This document shows positions 20,797 to 29,102 of a DNA stretch of 64,000 bases, piece after piece. Both the position numbers and the translations under genes were made by a program. How positions within the stretch are numbered: the stretch's first letter is position 1; each line of letters begins with the position of its first letter. The DNA lies in the NCBI GenBank assembly GCA_964035015.1, contig OZ036008.1, positions 756,001 through 820,000 on the forward strand. The letters are read 5' to 3'. The notes beneath the pieces are model-generated. The model searched no databases. It saw nothing but the letters and a program-made list of their open reading frames with translations, and had not been told where the DNA came from. The DNA is from Corallium rubrum. Taxonomy: Eukaryota > Cnidaria > Anthozoa > Scleralcyonacea > Coralliidae.

Positions 20797-22197
20797 CTAC
20801 AGGACGTTTTTACTGAACAGATATCCGGCCACAGCTGTTACAATTAAGATAATCCCCAGCTCATTATCCATCGTGTTTGTGCCAGGTGTATGGATGGCTA
20901 CATTATCAGTGTTTGTACCAGGTGCATTTTCCTTATGAGGTTCCTCATCTAATGTTTCCAGATGTGGGACATATTCCTGGTGTAACTTCTTTGGCTGCCT
21001 ATGGACAACCTGCTGGTAGTTTACTTTAGAGTTAATACCAAATTTCATGGTATCAGACGCGTGTTTGAGTAAGTTGTTATATCCGATAATTTTTTTCTTC
21101 AGTATTGTGAGCGACCCTGGCACTAACCATGTGTCAGGACTTATGGCCAAGTTCTGGGTTACGTTAGTATCTGATATTGATCTGTTCATATTCAGAATCC
21201 AAGTGCTAACAGAATAGTTAACGACGGCGTCATTTACAAGGACTCTGAATTCCTGTTGTGACTCCAGACTTCCGGCGCCCTTCTTAACGATGCTTACCCT
21301 TGTTTTGGCCTGCGAACCTAGGACTGCGTAGACATAAGCCTCGATAGACTCGTTTAGGTATTGTAGCCCTATCCTGGTAAAACCATCTGTCTTGAGTGGT
21401 ATGAATCTCCTATAGTGTGTTTTATAATCAGAGTTAAGACGCCACATCCACTCCTTAAATGCACGGTCATGATGCTGACCAGAGTGCGGATTAATAAGGA
21501 ACTTTTTCTCTCTAGGTATATTTCCCATATTGTCGATTACATCCTTACCAGCACCAAATTCCCTCATTAGGTCACTCTTTTTCTCTTTTATAAGTCTCCT
21601 TAATATTCGCCTGGTAGTGAAGTATACATGGAACCGCATAATGGATGTAACCACCGGATAAACATCATCGGAGAATTTCAGGTGCTCGACCCCAACACCG
21701 CAGCAATATGTGCTTAGGTAAACAGCAAAGATCAATTGGTAGTAAGGTTCACCATTATTCCACCACACTGCTATATCAGTCCTGTTTCCTGGGTTCAGAA
21801 CTGGTAACTTAGACATGAAGAAGTTATGGTCGTTAACATAGACCCTGAAATTGTTAAGGTCATAGTCTATAGCGTTTTCCGATAAGTACGTGAACTTTGA
21901 GAAGTCGTGTTTTCCCTCAACGTCCTTCTCCCAGTATCTTTTTCCCTGGACCTTCTGCACGGTACCACCACCTAGCCATATTTTTGGGAACTTTGGCGGT
22001 GGCTTATCTATTGTGAGGTACTTGGTGTAGCTTTCGTTACTCTTGAATTCCCGATCCTCGGTGTAGATGTATGTAGCGTCAGCGCCGACGGGTCCGAAGA
22101 ACACGCCAGGTTCTGTCTTACCAAAAACTGATTCAGTTATAAACTTGCTTTTGTCAGCATATGGGTACTTAGCGAAGAATCTACTTAGGGTCTTGTT
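20797..22197 (-). CDS. Polinton protein of unknown function, C-terminal membrane anchor
   Basis: This is an open frame of 488 codons from 22263. I prefer the internal ATG at 22197 (466 residues): it is preceded by TATGGTATATG, the motif seen before other genes of the element, and it reduces the overlap with the upstream gene to 17 bases. The middle is mixed with many aromatic residues. The C-terminus has Gln/His/Glu-rich linkers with a repeated APGTNT/TPGTNT motif and ends in a hydrophobic segment (GIILIVTAVAGYLF) four residues before the stop, a tail anchor. I recognise no family. Its position beside ATPase and capsid genes suggests a virion or membrane role (inference). Confidence 0.8.
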   Translation of the reverse strand, partial: NKTLSRFFAKYPYADKSKFITESVFGKTEPGVFFGPVGADATYIYTEDREFKSNESYTKYLTIDKPPPKFPKIWLGGGTVQKVQGKRYWEKDVEGKHDFSKFTYLSENAIDYDLNNFRVYVNDHNFFMSKLPVLNPGNRTDIAVWWNNGEPYYQLIFAVYLSTYCCGVGVEHLKFSDDVYPVVTSIMRFHVYFTTRRILRRLIKEKKSDLMREFGAGKDVIDNMGNIPREKKFLINPHSGQHHDRAFKEWMWRLNSDYKTHYRRFIPLKTDGFTRIGLQYLNESIEAYVYAVLGSQAKTRVSIVKKGAGSLESQQEFRVLVNDAVVNYSVSTWILNMNRSISDTNVTQNLAISPDTWLVPGSLTILKKKIIGYNNLLKHASDTMKFGINSKVNYQQVVHRQPKKLHQEYVPHLETLDEEPHKENAPGTNTDNVAIHTPGTNTMDNELGIILIVTAVAGYLFSKNVL

Positions 22198-22732
22198 CAT
22201 ATACCATAGGTTGTGTACTATTCTCCACCAGTTTGGTCTTATGCTGGTATATATGCTTACCACTTATAGCAACACCTCCAAGTAATCCTATTAGGGGTAT
22301 GTATGGGCTAACTACTGATATAATACTCTCAACATCTTTTCTCAGTATACCATTGCTTTTAAGTTCATCTGTTAGCGCAACAGGATCCTCAATTGCGTCA
22401 AGGCCACCAAGCATTGTTGAGAACTGACTTATTAGTAAATCTGTTAGGAACCCGTCTGCGTCCTTCTTCCTTTTAGCTTCATAAGCCTTGTAAATTTTGT
22501 CTAATGTCTTCTCACTACATTTTCTTATATGTCCGGACTTCTGGGTAATGTACCCATCATCAGATGCAGTTATCAGTTCCTCGCGCCTGGTGTCTATTCT
22601 AGGTTCCTCAGTGTTCACAGTTTCAGCAATACTCTCTTCCGCAACCTGTAGCTCATCAACTAGTTTTTCAATAGCCTCATCTTCAATAACAACTAGCTCA
22701 TTTTTACTGCGCTTACCTTCCCTCTTAGGCAT
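22181..22732 (-). CDS. Polinton small protein with one membrane segment
   Basis: This has 183 codons and begins after TAATGTATG. The N-terminal half is charged (KRSKNELVVIEDEAIEKLVD) with helical, probably coiled-coil, acidic stretches. Near residues 145-165 lies a hydrophobic stretch (YIPLIGLLGGVAISGKH). It sits 15 bases from the end of the ATPase gene and overlaps the next gene by its last codons, the tight packing typical of the left arm. No family recognised. Confidence 0.75.
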   Translation of the reverse strand: MPKREGKRSKNELVVIEDEAIEKLVDELQVAEESIAETVNTEEPRIDTRREELITASDDGYITQKSGHIRKCSEKTLDKIYKAYEAKRKKDADGFLTDLLISQFSTMLGGLDAIEDPVALTDELKSNGILRKDVESIISVVSPYIPLIGLLGGVAISGKHIYQHKTKLVENSTQPMVYEQDPK

Positions 22733-22747
22733 ACATTAGGTTATGTT

Positions 22748-23344
22748 TCATTTAACCTCATAGGTCGGAGGCTGCGCACTGAGTTTAATGTCAAGGTACT
22801 TACCAGTGGCAAGCTGCGAAATTATAGACTTTTCCATTTCATCATCTGCTATATGTCCAAAAAACTCATCCCTTAACACCTTCATACTTCTCCTGTTATG
22901 AGTACTGAAAAATAACAGTCTGGTGGTGTTGTCCCTTATACCAGTCGCGACACTGTTTAGCTTTTGCGTTAGAATGAACAATGTGATGTTATGATGCCTG
23001 CCACTGTATGATAAAAAAGCCAGCATGCCGTCGTTAAGATGTTGATCACCTGTGTTACTCATGTCATCAACTATTACAGCAGTCTTAGATCCAGAGTAAA
23101 TTTTTACTACGGCCTCAATAACAGGGTCTAGTCTATCTGGGCTTATGCTCAGTCCTATGACATCTGGGTCGCTATTAAGATATCCCCAGTCTAGGTATGT
23201 CATATTTATCCATAGTGTAGGACAGAGTATTATGATGAAGTCAAAATACTTCCCATACTCCACAGAAAGTATTTCGTTAAGCAATGTGTAAGTTTTACCA
23301 CATCCAGATGGTCCAACTATCAGAATAGTCTCTGGCTTATCCAT
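22748..23344 (-). CDS. Polinton packaging-type ATPase (FtsK/HerA-A32-like)
   Basis: This 198-residue protein has Walker A GPSGCGKTYTLL at residues 10-21 and Walker B TAVIVDDMS at about 88-96. A later block, ITLFILTQKLNSV, fits the sensor strand with Gln seen in A32-type genome-packaging ATPases of Polintons and large DNA viruses. By family knowledge it would drive DNA into capsids. It starts right after TAGTGTATG, three bases downstream of the capsid gene's stop. The frame is intact. It is not similar in detail to the zinc-finger ATPase of the nested element, which has a longer and different C-terminal region. Confidence 0.85.
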   Translation of the reverse strand: MDKPETILIVGPSGCGKTYTLLNEILSVEYGKYFDFIIILCPTLWINMTYLDWGYLNSDPDVIGLSISPDRLDPVIEAVVKIYSGSKTAVIVDDMSNTGDQHLNDGMLAFLSYSGRHHNITLFILTQKLNSVATGIRDNTTRLLFFSTHNRRSMKVLRDEFFGHIADDEMEKSIISQLATGKYLDIKLSAQPPTYEVK

Positions 23345-23347
23345 ACA

Positions 23348-24583
23348 CTAATACTGAATAGACTGAAGCTGGCCATTAGCCAGGTTGATTAACCCATCCG
23401 ACAGCACGTAAAGGTAGCAGGTACAGGCAGTGGTCCCAGCACTTTTATCAACCTCGATAAGTATTCCGTTCTGTGTGTCAGTCAGCTTTACACCCTGGCC
23501 CTGTACCCTCTTTAGCGCTGTTGTTGAAAAGTCGCAGACCAAGGCAAACTTATCACTGAAGAAATTCGCCTCACTAACATTCCTATCAAACCGGTCATCA
23601 CTTGGGAAGAACACCCGGCTAGCCTCACTGAAGAAATCGTACTTCTTCATCGACTGTGTGTACAGGAAGTTTGGCTGGCCCTGAAAACTTATCTTAACAC
23701 TCTCAATAGATGGGTAGTAGAAAGACTCACTTCCGTCAGTAGTTCTCTTGAAGATCATCACGATATTTCTCATGGACTTCCTTGGCAAGTTCACATTCTC
23801 ATGAATTTTAGTGCTAGCAGCAGTAACTGGGAAGGTCTTAACCAGGGTGGCGTGACTGTAATAGGAAGACTTCCCCCTGCTGTAAATCCCCTCAACCTCG
23901 CCTGCTAACATCTCATTCTCGACTGTCTCATACCTCAACTTAAGGTTATCCAGCTTAAAACTGTTTGGCACAGCCTTACCACTACCACCGGGGAGTAACA
24001 CGTTAGCTGGTGTGTTAATTTTTAGTATGGTCTCATGTGTGTTCTGAAGTGCCTGGGGATAGATAGCCCCATTTTCACTAAGCCAGTCATCATCAATAGG
24101 TACTGTGAACCTGTCACCATAGACGCCATTTACAAGAGCATCACCAGCAACGCTAGAATCACCACTTACGTCCTGACTCCTTAGCTTAGCAAGGTTCACA
24201 CTCCCACCAAGACCCTGGTCAATTTTTCCAACCCGCTTTGACTTAGACCAGAGGTCCTCGTAGCATCTAAGAACATGGGCTTCATTCAGATCCCTATATA
24301 TTTCACCATTAAGCTTATGGGTTACTTGCTTAAACAGTGTGGACTTAAGGTTGTTCTGATGGTATGACTCCTTGTTACCATTTTTCAGGGTGAATGTAAG
24401 CATCCTACTACCAGGAATTAGTACATGATTAACTGGTAGTGTCGACAGCTTTACATACAGGTCCTGACCAGAGGATATATGTGTTGGGTTAAATGTTACG
24501 TCGACTACTCTCCTAGTGCCTTTCTTACTACTGTCTGGTTTCTTTAGTTTGTAGCTTGGAGTTATTCTATCTTCCTGCAACAT
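23348..24583 (-). CDS. Putative Polinton major capsid protein (double jelly-roll)
   Basis: This has 411 codons and starts after TTAGTCTATG. Near residues 30-110 are blocks typical of Polinton capsid proteins: LPVNHVLIPGSRMLTFTLKN, then NLKSTLFKQVTHKLNGEIYR and EAHVLRCYEDLWSK. The pattern is a long hydrophobic strand, then a conserved 'NN..........NG' strand and an aromatic-rich 'Y.DLW' turn. Length is a little below the usual 450-600 residues. Strand-rich composition continues to the end, with no membrane segment. The frame is intact. The assignment rests on these blocks and on position next to the packaging ATPase; a structure prediction would decide. Confidence 0.65.
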   Translation of the reverse strand: MLQEDRITPSYKLKKPDSSKKGTRRVVDVTFNPTHISSGQDLYVKLSTLPVNHVLIPGSRMLTFTLKNGNKESYHQNNLKSTLFKQVTHKLNGEIYRDLNEAHVLRCYEDLWSKSKRVGKIDQGLGGSVNLAKLRSQDVSGDSSVAGDALVNGVYGDRFTVPIDDDWLSENGAIYPQALQNTHETILKINTPANVLLPGGSGKAVPNSFKLDNLKLRYETVENEMLAGEVEGIYSRGKSSYYSHATLVKTFPVTAASTKIHENVNLPRKSMRNIVMIFKRTTDGSESFYYPSIESVKISFQGQPNFLYTQSMKKYDFFSEASRVFFPSDDRFDRNVSEANFFSDKFALVCDFSTTALKRVQGQGVKLTDTQNGILIEVDKSAGTTACTCYLYVLSDGLINLANGQLQSIQY

Positions 24584-24598
24584 AGACTAAGTTATATC

Positions 24599-26116
24599 TT
24601 ATTTCTTCTTTCCATACCTATCATAAACCATCCATACGATCGCCAGAACCAACACCCACAGATTGCTGGCCAACCAAGCCAACCCCATAACACCATACTT
24701 TAGCAGAGCAACTACCAGGTTACCGACAGCCATGATAATAGGACCTAGCACTGGACCAAGTTTCCTAGCCAACTTTCTGAAGGTATTATAGACCGACCGT
24801 CCGAATGATCCAGCAGCGTTAGAACCTATTTTAATATTGTGACGCAACCCTATGATTACAGTAGTCAGAAGGCTAGCCAGACCCACAGCAAGAGATGTCG
24901 CACCAAGCCAGTTCTCCTTCATCCACTTCTTAAATCGTTCTAACCTAGAAAGATCTCTTATGCTCTCGTTGTTATCAACCTCCTCCTCAAACACTGACCT
25001 AGACTCTTTATATTTAGGGACTCCTCCTTTCTCAACAATGTGTATCAGATCGCTCTTCAGCTCAGCCACCCCACTAATATTCCTATACAGCTGCTCCTTC
25101 AGCGGGTCAGTCTCTCTCAAAGCCTTCAGTCTGTATTCATTAGCCAACTGGTCCAGTGCTTCTATCTTAGTGTCAGCATCCCCCCTAGGATCCAGCATCC
25201 CTGAGAACTCACGAATCTCCTGCTCTGTAAGCTCACTGACCCTCTCACGTAACCTCCCACCGATCTCTGAAATAGATGACTCAACTATTTCCATTGTTAC
25301 ACTTTCAGGTATATCTGGCAGATAAATTGGGTCAATGCCAGTTCCATCAAAAATGGTGGTGTCATTAAGGTCATTAATAAGTCTACCTATCCTTTCCCCT
25401 GGCTTTGGTTTCTTGTAGTGTTTGTTCTTTTCCCTTACCATACTCTCAATCATCTCAGGTGTGTGTTCAGGATATTCATTTTCACTAACAACATCACTAA
25501 CTACTTCTTTACTTACCCCTATTTCATCTACCAATGACTCTATATAGCGACTTGTAAGCACTACTACATGTTCAACTAGTTCGGTGAACTCCTTCTCTAT
25601 GTCTGACCCCACATTAAGTTTCTCAGTGATAGGGTTACCACTATCATCATTACGGGATGTGTTAATCAACCTGACGTCTACACTACGGTAACTAAGAGTT
25701 AGCTCGTGACCACCTGATACGACTTTCCCACTTTTCCCAAAAGAGACGCCTCGTATTATTTCCAGACCAGGATTATTATTTAGTAGTGGTCTAGTGGTGA
25801 GACCTTCAGATACAGTTAAGAATGATCTGATAAGCCTAACCGCTCTGACCTGTTTATATCTCGGCAATTTTTTACTGAAGGTGCCTTTATTAGTTGCCAA
25901 ATTGTTAACGAAGTTCTGTAGATTATACTTAACTCCTACTCTCCTCACATTAGTAATGTCCTTACCCTCATAGTTTATGTCCTCGTCAATCCATTTAGTC
26001 TCAGCATAAGGGTCTTCATCCTGAAATAACGGGTCACCAGATTCTGACCACTCTTCACCATCCCATTCAGGAGGATTGTTTTCAAAGTCGTCAAATACGT
26101 CACCACCTTCGGCCAT
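24599..26116 (-). CDS. Polinton large membrane protein, acidic N-terminus
   Basis: This has 505 codons and starts after TTAGTTTATG, four bases from the integrase stop. The first 50 residues are strongly acidic (DDFENNPPEWDGEEW). The middle is helical and charged. The C-terminal 110 residues hold a hydrophobic segment (LAVGLASLLTTVIIGL) and a long hydrophobic stretch with two or more segments ending VLAIVWMVYDRYGKKK. The plan (acidic start, helical middle, C-terminal membrane part) is repeated in the smaller protein at 33789-34706. No family recognised; a virion membrane or internal protein is possible. Confidence 0.78.
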   Translation of the reverse strand: MAEGGDVFDDFENNPPEWDGEEWSESGDPLFQDEDPYAETKWIDEDINYEGKDITNVRRVGVKYNLQNFVNNLATNKGTFSKKLPRYKQVRAVRLIRSFLTVSEGLTTRPLLNNNPGLEIIRGVSFGKSGKVVSGGHELTLSYRSVDVRLINTSRNDDSGNPITEKLNVGSDIEKEFTELVEHVVVLTSRYIESLVDEIGVSKEVVSDVVSENEYPEHTPEMIESMVREKNKHYKKPKPGERIGRLINDLNDTTIFDGTGIDPIYLPDIPESVTMEIVESSISEIGGRLRERVSELTEQEIREFSGMLDPRGDADTKIEALDQLANEYRLKALRETDPLKEQLYRNISGVAELKSDLIHIVEKGGVPKYKESRSVFEEEVDNNESIRDLSRLERFKKWMKENWLGATSLAVGLASLLTTVIIGLRHNIKIGSNAAGSFGRSVYNTFRKLARKLGPVLGPIIMAVGNLVVALLKYGVMGLAWLASNLWVLVLAIVWMVYDRYGKKK

Positions 26117-26119
26117 AAA

Positions 26120-27208
26120 CTAACCAATATTATGGATATCACTCTCAGGTACCCAGCTATTATGCTTGCTATCATACCCGAGCCACTTCACCAGGGCCAT
26201 CTTCTTTTTCCTCTTAAGTATTTTCTCCACCCTATAAACATGATCCTTCTTAACAACAGCACTTAGCTCCTCTTCATAAAACTTACCAATTATTGGCTCA
26301 CCCTCTAAGTCCTCTATTTCATAAACATTTGGATCACCCCTAATTACTTTAGTCACCTTGAATAGTTCCTCCGTGAAGTTAGCCTCATAACCCTTAGTGA
26401 ATGTGCTTTTGTACTTACTTATCCTAACAGTGTCACCAACTTTAAATTTAGCTAGAGGGTATTCCCCAAAGGTGTGGCCAAATAAGGTGTTCCACACTTC
26501 AGCCTCATTACTTTTATTCACATTAGCAGGTTTCATCAGTATAGTTCTATGCTTACTGTTATTGTAATTACTAACCAGCGAGTCTAGAACATCAGTCCAC
26601 TTATATGTTCCCTTACTGTAGAAGTACTTCCACATAGCCGTCTTTAAGGTTCTGTTGAACCGTTCCACAACAGCAGCCTTCTTATCTGATAGAGTGCTAA
26701 AGTACTTAGCACCAGCTCCCTCCAGTAAGGACCTTACCCCAACATTGTAAAATTCCTTGCCATAGTCAAACTGAACCAGTTCTGGATCCGCTCCAAAACG
26801 CTTCTTAAATTTCTTAAGCAACAACGTTACCGCCTTGGTCATACTTCCAGTGTCTTTCCTATACACAGGGATGGCAAAGGCATATCTGCTTAAAATTTCA
26901 ACAGCCGTCAATATCCAACGGTATCCACCATTCTTATTCCCATACTTACCCATATCAACAAGATCCATCTGCAGCTGCTCACCAAGGTAGTAAACCCTAG
27001 TCTGTCTGAACTTATGCTTACTAACTATTTTCCTGTACCGTGTAAAAGTGTCCTGTGATTTCAACCATTCAGTGACCTTACTCCTACTCGCACCGGGGAG
27101 ACCATCAGCCAGTGCTTTCTGGTAAAGTCTCTCAGATGACTGGTAACCAGTTGCTGGGTTATAGTATATATCTCTCAGCCCCTGTTCCAATTCTATGTCA
27201 TTGTCCAT
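26120..27208 (-). CDS. Polinton integrase (RVE-type) with C-terminal chromodomain
   Basis: This is 362 residues. The catalytic triad is seen as LQMDLVDMG (first Asp, about residue 80), LVQFDYGKEF (second Asp, about 143) and AAVVERFNRTLK (Glu, about 182), the D,D(35)E spacing of retroviral-type integrases. Before it lies a helical N-terminal region without an evident HHCC. After it comes a beta-rich stretch (KFKVGDTVRISKYK), then a chromodomain: VYRVEKILKRKKKMALVKWL and NSWVPESDI, with the aromatic cage positions Tyr/Trp/Trp present. Chromodomains steer integration to marked chromatin in related elements. The start follows GAGTATATG. The frame is intact and all key residues are present. Confidence 0.93.
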   Translation of the reverse strand: MDNDIELEQGLRDIYYNPATGYQSSERLYQKALADGLPGASRSKVTEWLKSQDTFTRYRKIVSKHKFRQTRVYYLGEQLQMDLVDMGKYGNKNGGYRWILTAVEILSRYAFAIPVYRKDTGSMTKAVTLLLKKFKKRFGADPELVQFDYGKEFYNVGVRSLLEGAGAKYFSTLSDKKAAVVERFNRTLKTAMWKYFYSKGTYKWTDVLDSLVSNYNNSKHRTILMKPANVNKSNEAEVWNTLFGHTFGEYPLAKFKVGDTVRISKYKSTFTKGYEANFTEELFKVTKVIRGDPNVYEIEDLEGEPIIGKFYEEELSAVVKKDHVYRVEKILKRKKKMALVKWLGYDSKHNSWVPESDIHNIG

Positions 27209-27842
27209 ATACTCTACGAGATGTACAGCTCCAGCAATATGCTCCCAAAACCATTCAGCGGGTTTCCATTCTGATCTGTCACATGGAATTCCAACTCATT
27301 TATAACACCTTTACCAATTTCCAGCTCTGTCTCAATGTCAACAAATGACTGTGTCGAACCGAACAGCGGCTGCTCACTAGTGACTGGAAGACTTACTTAC
27401 TAGTATTACTCTTCCTTCCATTGTATAAATTCATTGATGTAGTTATCACATTACACATTACAATCAGGTACTTAAGCCCGTTGTTCACATTTATCAGCCC
27501 ACTCTTTGTGCTACTACCTGGTAAGAATATACGGGTGCTGAATCCTAGTAAAGATGCTAAGTTGTTGTGTAGTACTAGCGTCGTGCTACTGTCGGTCACC
27601 ATCGTACACTTAGCTTCTGGTTTACTAAGTGTTAATGTAACCCCGCTGTTCCCCTCAAGTATCTTCTTAAAATCCTGGAATGTATAATAACCATCTCCAA
27701 GGAATTTGTTCACCCTCTTATTGTGAACATAGTAGTTACCCTTACTGCTGGTCACATTAAAGTACTCCCACATTATGTAGGACTTCTTCAGCAGAATATG
27801 AGGATTTTTCCCTGTCATTATAGGCTCCTCCAATCTAATCAC
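27209..27842 (-). pseudogene. Putative Polinton virion protein, frameshifted near its C-terminus
   Basis: The open part (stop at 27393) is best started at the ATG at 27818, which follows CCTATA; the longer frame would need GTG. It contains GYYTFQDFKKIL, NLASLLGFSTRIFLPG and LKYLIVMCNVI. These are blocks I associate with a common invertebrate Polinton protein thought to be a minor virion component. After the stop, another frame continues with LPVTSEQPLFG, INELEFHVTDQNGNPL and ILLELYIS, the expected C-terminal strand pattern of that family, ending 27 bases before the integrase start. So the gene seems to carry one frameshift near 27393-27400. Family assignment is moderate, the frameshift likely. 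Confidence 0.55.
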
Positions 27843-27962
27843 CTTTTACGATCCTTCTATCAGCACAGTTAGTTTCCTCATAGTATAGATCATATTATGG
27901 TAACATCTACCAATAGCTGTCGTGGGTGGTTACGCAGTAAGCAGGCTTATATACCCTAATAT
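27843..27962. promoter_or_regulatory. Divergent intergenic region of the Polinton
   Basis: These 120 bases separate the left-arm genes (minus) from the right-arm genes (plus). They contain TATATACCC, CATAGTATAGATCATATTAT and CTAATATATG at the right-arm start. All genes of the element run outward from here, so a bidirectional promoter is the natural reading. Confidence 0.45.
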
Positions 27963-28326
27963 ATGAGTCTGAATTTAGGTTACTCAGTGTCACCAGGAAG
28001 TAATGAAGTCACTGACGACATTGACATGAAAAATTTCAGGATAACCCAAAGCACACCGGCCACTGATGACAACCCCTGATAAATAAAAAGTATGCCATAG
28101 ACAAATTCGCCAAGAAGGAAAATTACAGACTTAACGCCACAATGGTCTGGTACTACCCAACAGCTGGTGGAACGCCGAATTCGTTAGGCGGTAACACCTA
28201 CCCGATGGTCCCAGTAAGTAAGGACACTATGATAAGAATATTATGCCACTCGTTCGACACAGATGGCGTTGTGCCTGACAACGTAGTGCAGGTCACGTAC
28301 AGGCTGTACTATGTTACCTACAGAGC
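27963..28326 (+). pseudogene. Interrupted Polinton gene, 5' part (unknown product)
   Basis: Starts at ATG after CTAATAT. The first frame runs 38 codons to a TGA at about 28077, beside a run of C. The next frame then continues without stop through KKENYRLNATMVWYYP and NVVQVTYRLYYVTYRA until 28326, where the nested element begins. The two frames together look like one gene with a one-base indel near CCCC. Strand-rich, aromatic sequence suggests a small beta-barrel virion protein, but I recognise no family. The 3' part lies at 33033-33258, beyond the insertion; coordinates and frame agree if the insertion and one copy of the 6-bp duplication are left out. Confidence 0.6.
28321..28326 (+). repeat. 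6-bp target duplication CAGAGC (left copy)
   Basis: CAGAGC stands directly before AGTAGATGACCC. The same hexamer follows the other terminus at 33027-33032. Six base pairs is the duplication size of Polinton-type integrases. Confidence 0.93.
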
Positions 28327-28385
28327 AGTAGATGACCCCCCCCATCCAGTGTATCAAAGGGATGCCGCCTCATTAATATTCAGCG

Positions 28386-28450
28386 TGACTCACGCATGAC
28401 TCACGCACCATGACTCACGCATGACTCACGCATGACTCACGCATGACTCA
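28386..28450 (+). promoter_or_regulatory. Array of six AP-1-type sites (left arm)
   Basis: The palindromic heptamer TGACTCA occurs at 28386, 28397, 28411, 28422, 28433 and 28444, mostly on an 11-bp period (one helical turn). A TATATAA box follows at 28502-28508, about 50 bases away. TGACTCA is the consensus for Fos/Jun-type bZIP factors. The array is mirrored at 32903-32967. Confidence 0.8.
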
Positions 28451-28501
28451 CGCCTGTGACATGTTTGGACAAGACTGGAATATAGTTAGTGCGCATGAAG
28501 T

Positions 28502-28508
28502 TATATAA
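28502..28508 (+). promoter_or_regulatory. TATA box of the BH1-like gene (left arm)
   Basis: TATATAA lies about 50 bases after the AP-1-type array and 141 bases before the ATG at 28649, the right order for a pol II promoter. Mirror copy at 32845-32851. Confidence 0.6.
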
Positions 28509-28648
28509 ATTGAATAATATGGAGACTTTGAATATTATATTAACCTTTATGATCAAACGGTCTTATACACGTTTTGTGGCAATAAGTGTTAACAAATTTA
28601 GAGAGTTATCGTTTACTTTGGCCTAGTTTGTAGAGGAACGAAACAGAA

Positions 28649-29034
28649 ATGGATAGAGACACTTTATATTTTTTATCTTAAACCTGGTTTGTAGGAATTT
28701 AGCGGGTTTTTGGTTAAGTAATCTTAGTGTTATTTACGAAGAGATGAATGTTGACAGTTTTGGTCGAATTATCGCTTATCTAACCCTAGTGTATAGAGTA
28801 TACGAATCCTTGGATGAAGAATCAATTCGAGAAGCCGTAAAAAGAAGAACGATCAATGATTTCATGAGAAAATATAAACGGAATAACTCTTCAAGCTGGT
28901 TGCTACGCTTTCTGTTACTAACGGTGATATTTGCATATTTATCTCAGTGCACGTGCAGGAGACAAAAGAGAAACTCGTTAGGGGCAATTAAGAGGATTAA
29001 GCGCTTAGGCGAGTCTAGGCGAGAAAGTCATTAG
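28649..29034 (+). CDS. Small Bcl-2-like (BH1 motif) membrane protein, left arm
   Basis: The clear frame is 28744-29034 (96 residues). It opens with MNVDSFGRIIAYLTLVYRV, matching the BH1 core of Bcl-2 proteins ((N/S)-(W/Y/F)-G-R-(I/V)-x-A-(F/Y)-(L/F)). A helix with NDFMRKYKRNN follows, where family members have the helix before BH2, and then WLLRFLLLTVIFAYL, a likely membrane segment. The same frame is open 69 bases upstream (AGFWLSNLSVIYEEM fits the helix before BH1). There it meets a short ATG frame starting at 28649 at the heptamer TTTTTTA (28669-28675), placed in the register needed for -1 slippage. No BH3 motif is visible. Family members oppose or promote apoptosis at mitochondria; the role here is inference. 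Convergent with the ATPase gene. Confidence 0.55.
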
Positions 29035-29102
29035 CGTCATCACAACAATCAGTTTAAAATATTTATTTCGGTTTTCGTTCAAACATATACATATAAAAAG
29101 TT

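Noticed and set aside
22233-25325. Plus-strand frames opposite the left-arm genes
   Set aside because: Ser/Leu/Ile-rich antisense shadows of the capsid, ATPase and membrane protein genes.
28744-29034. Transmembrane regulatory peptide with no family
   Set aside because: Considered first, but the GR-I-I-A-Y block, the helix spacing and the upstream in-frame extension fit Bcl-2 BH1 better; kept as Bcl-2-like with moderate confidence.
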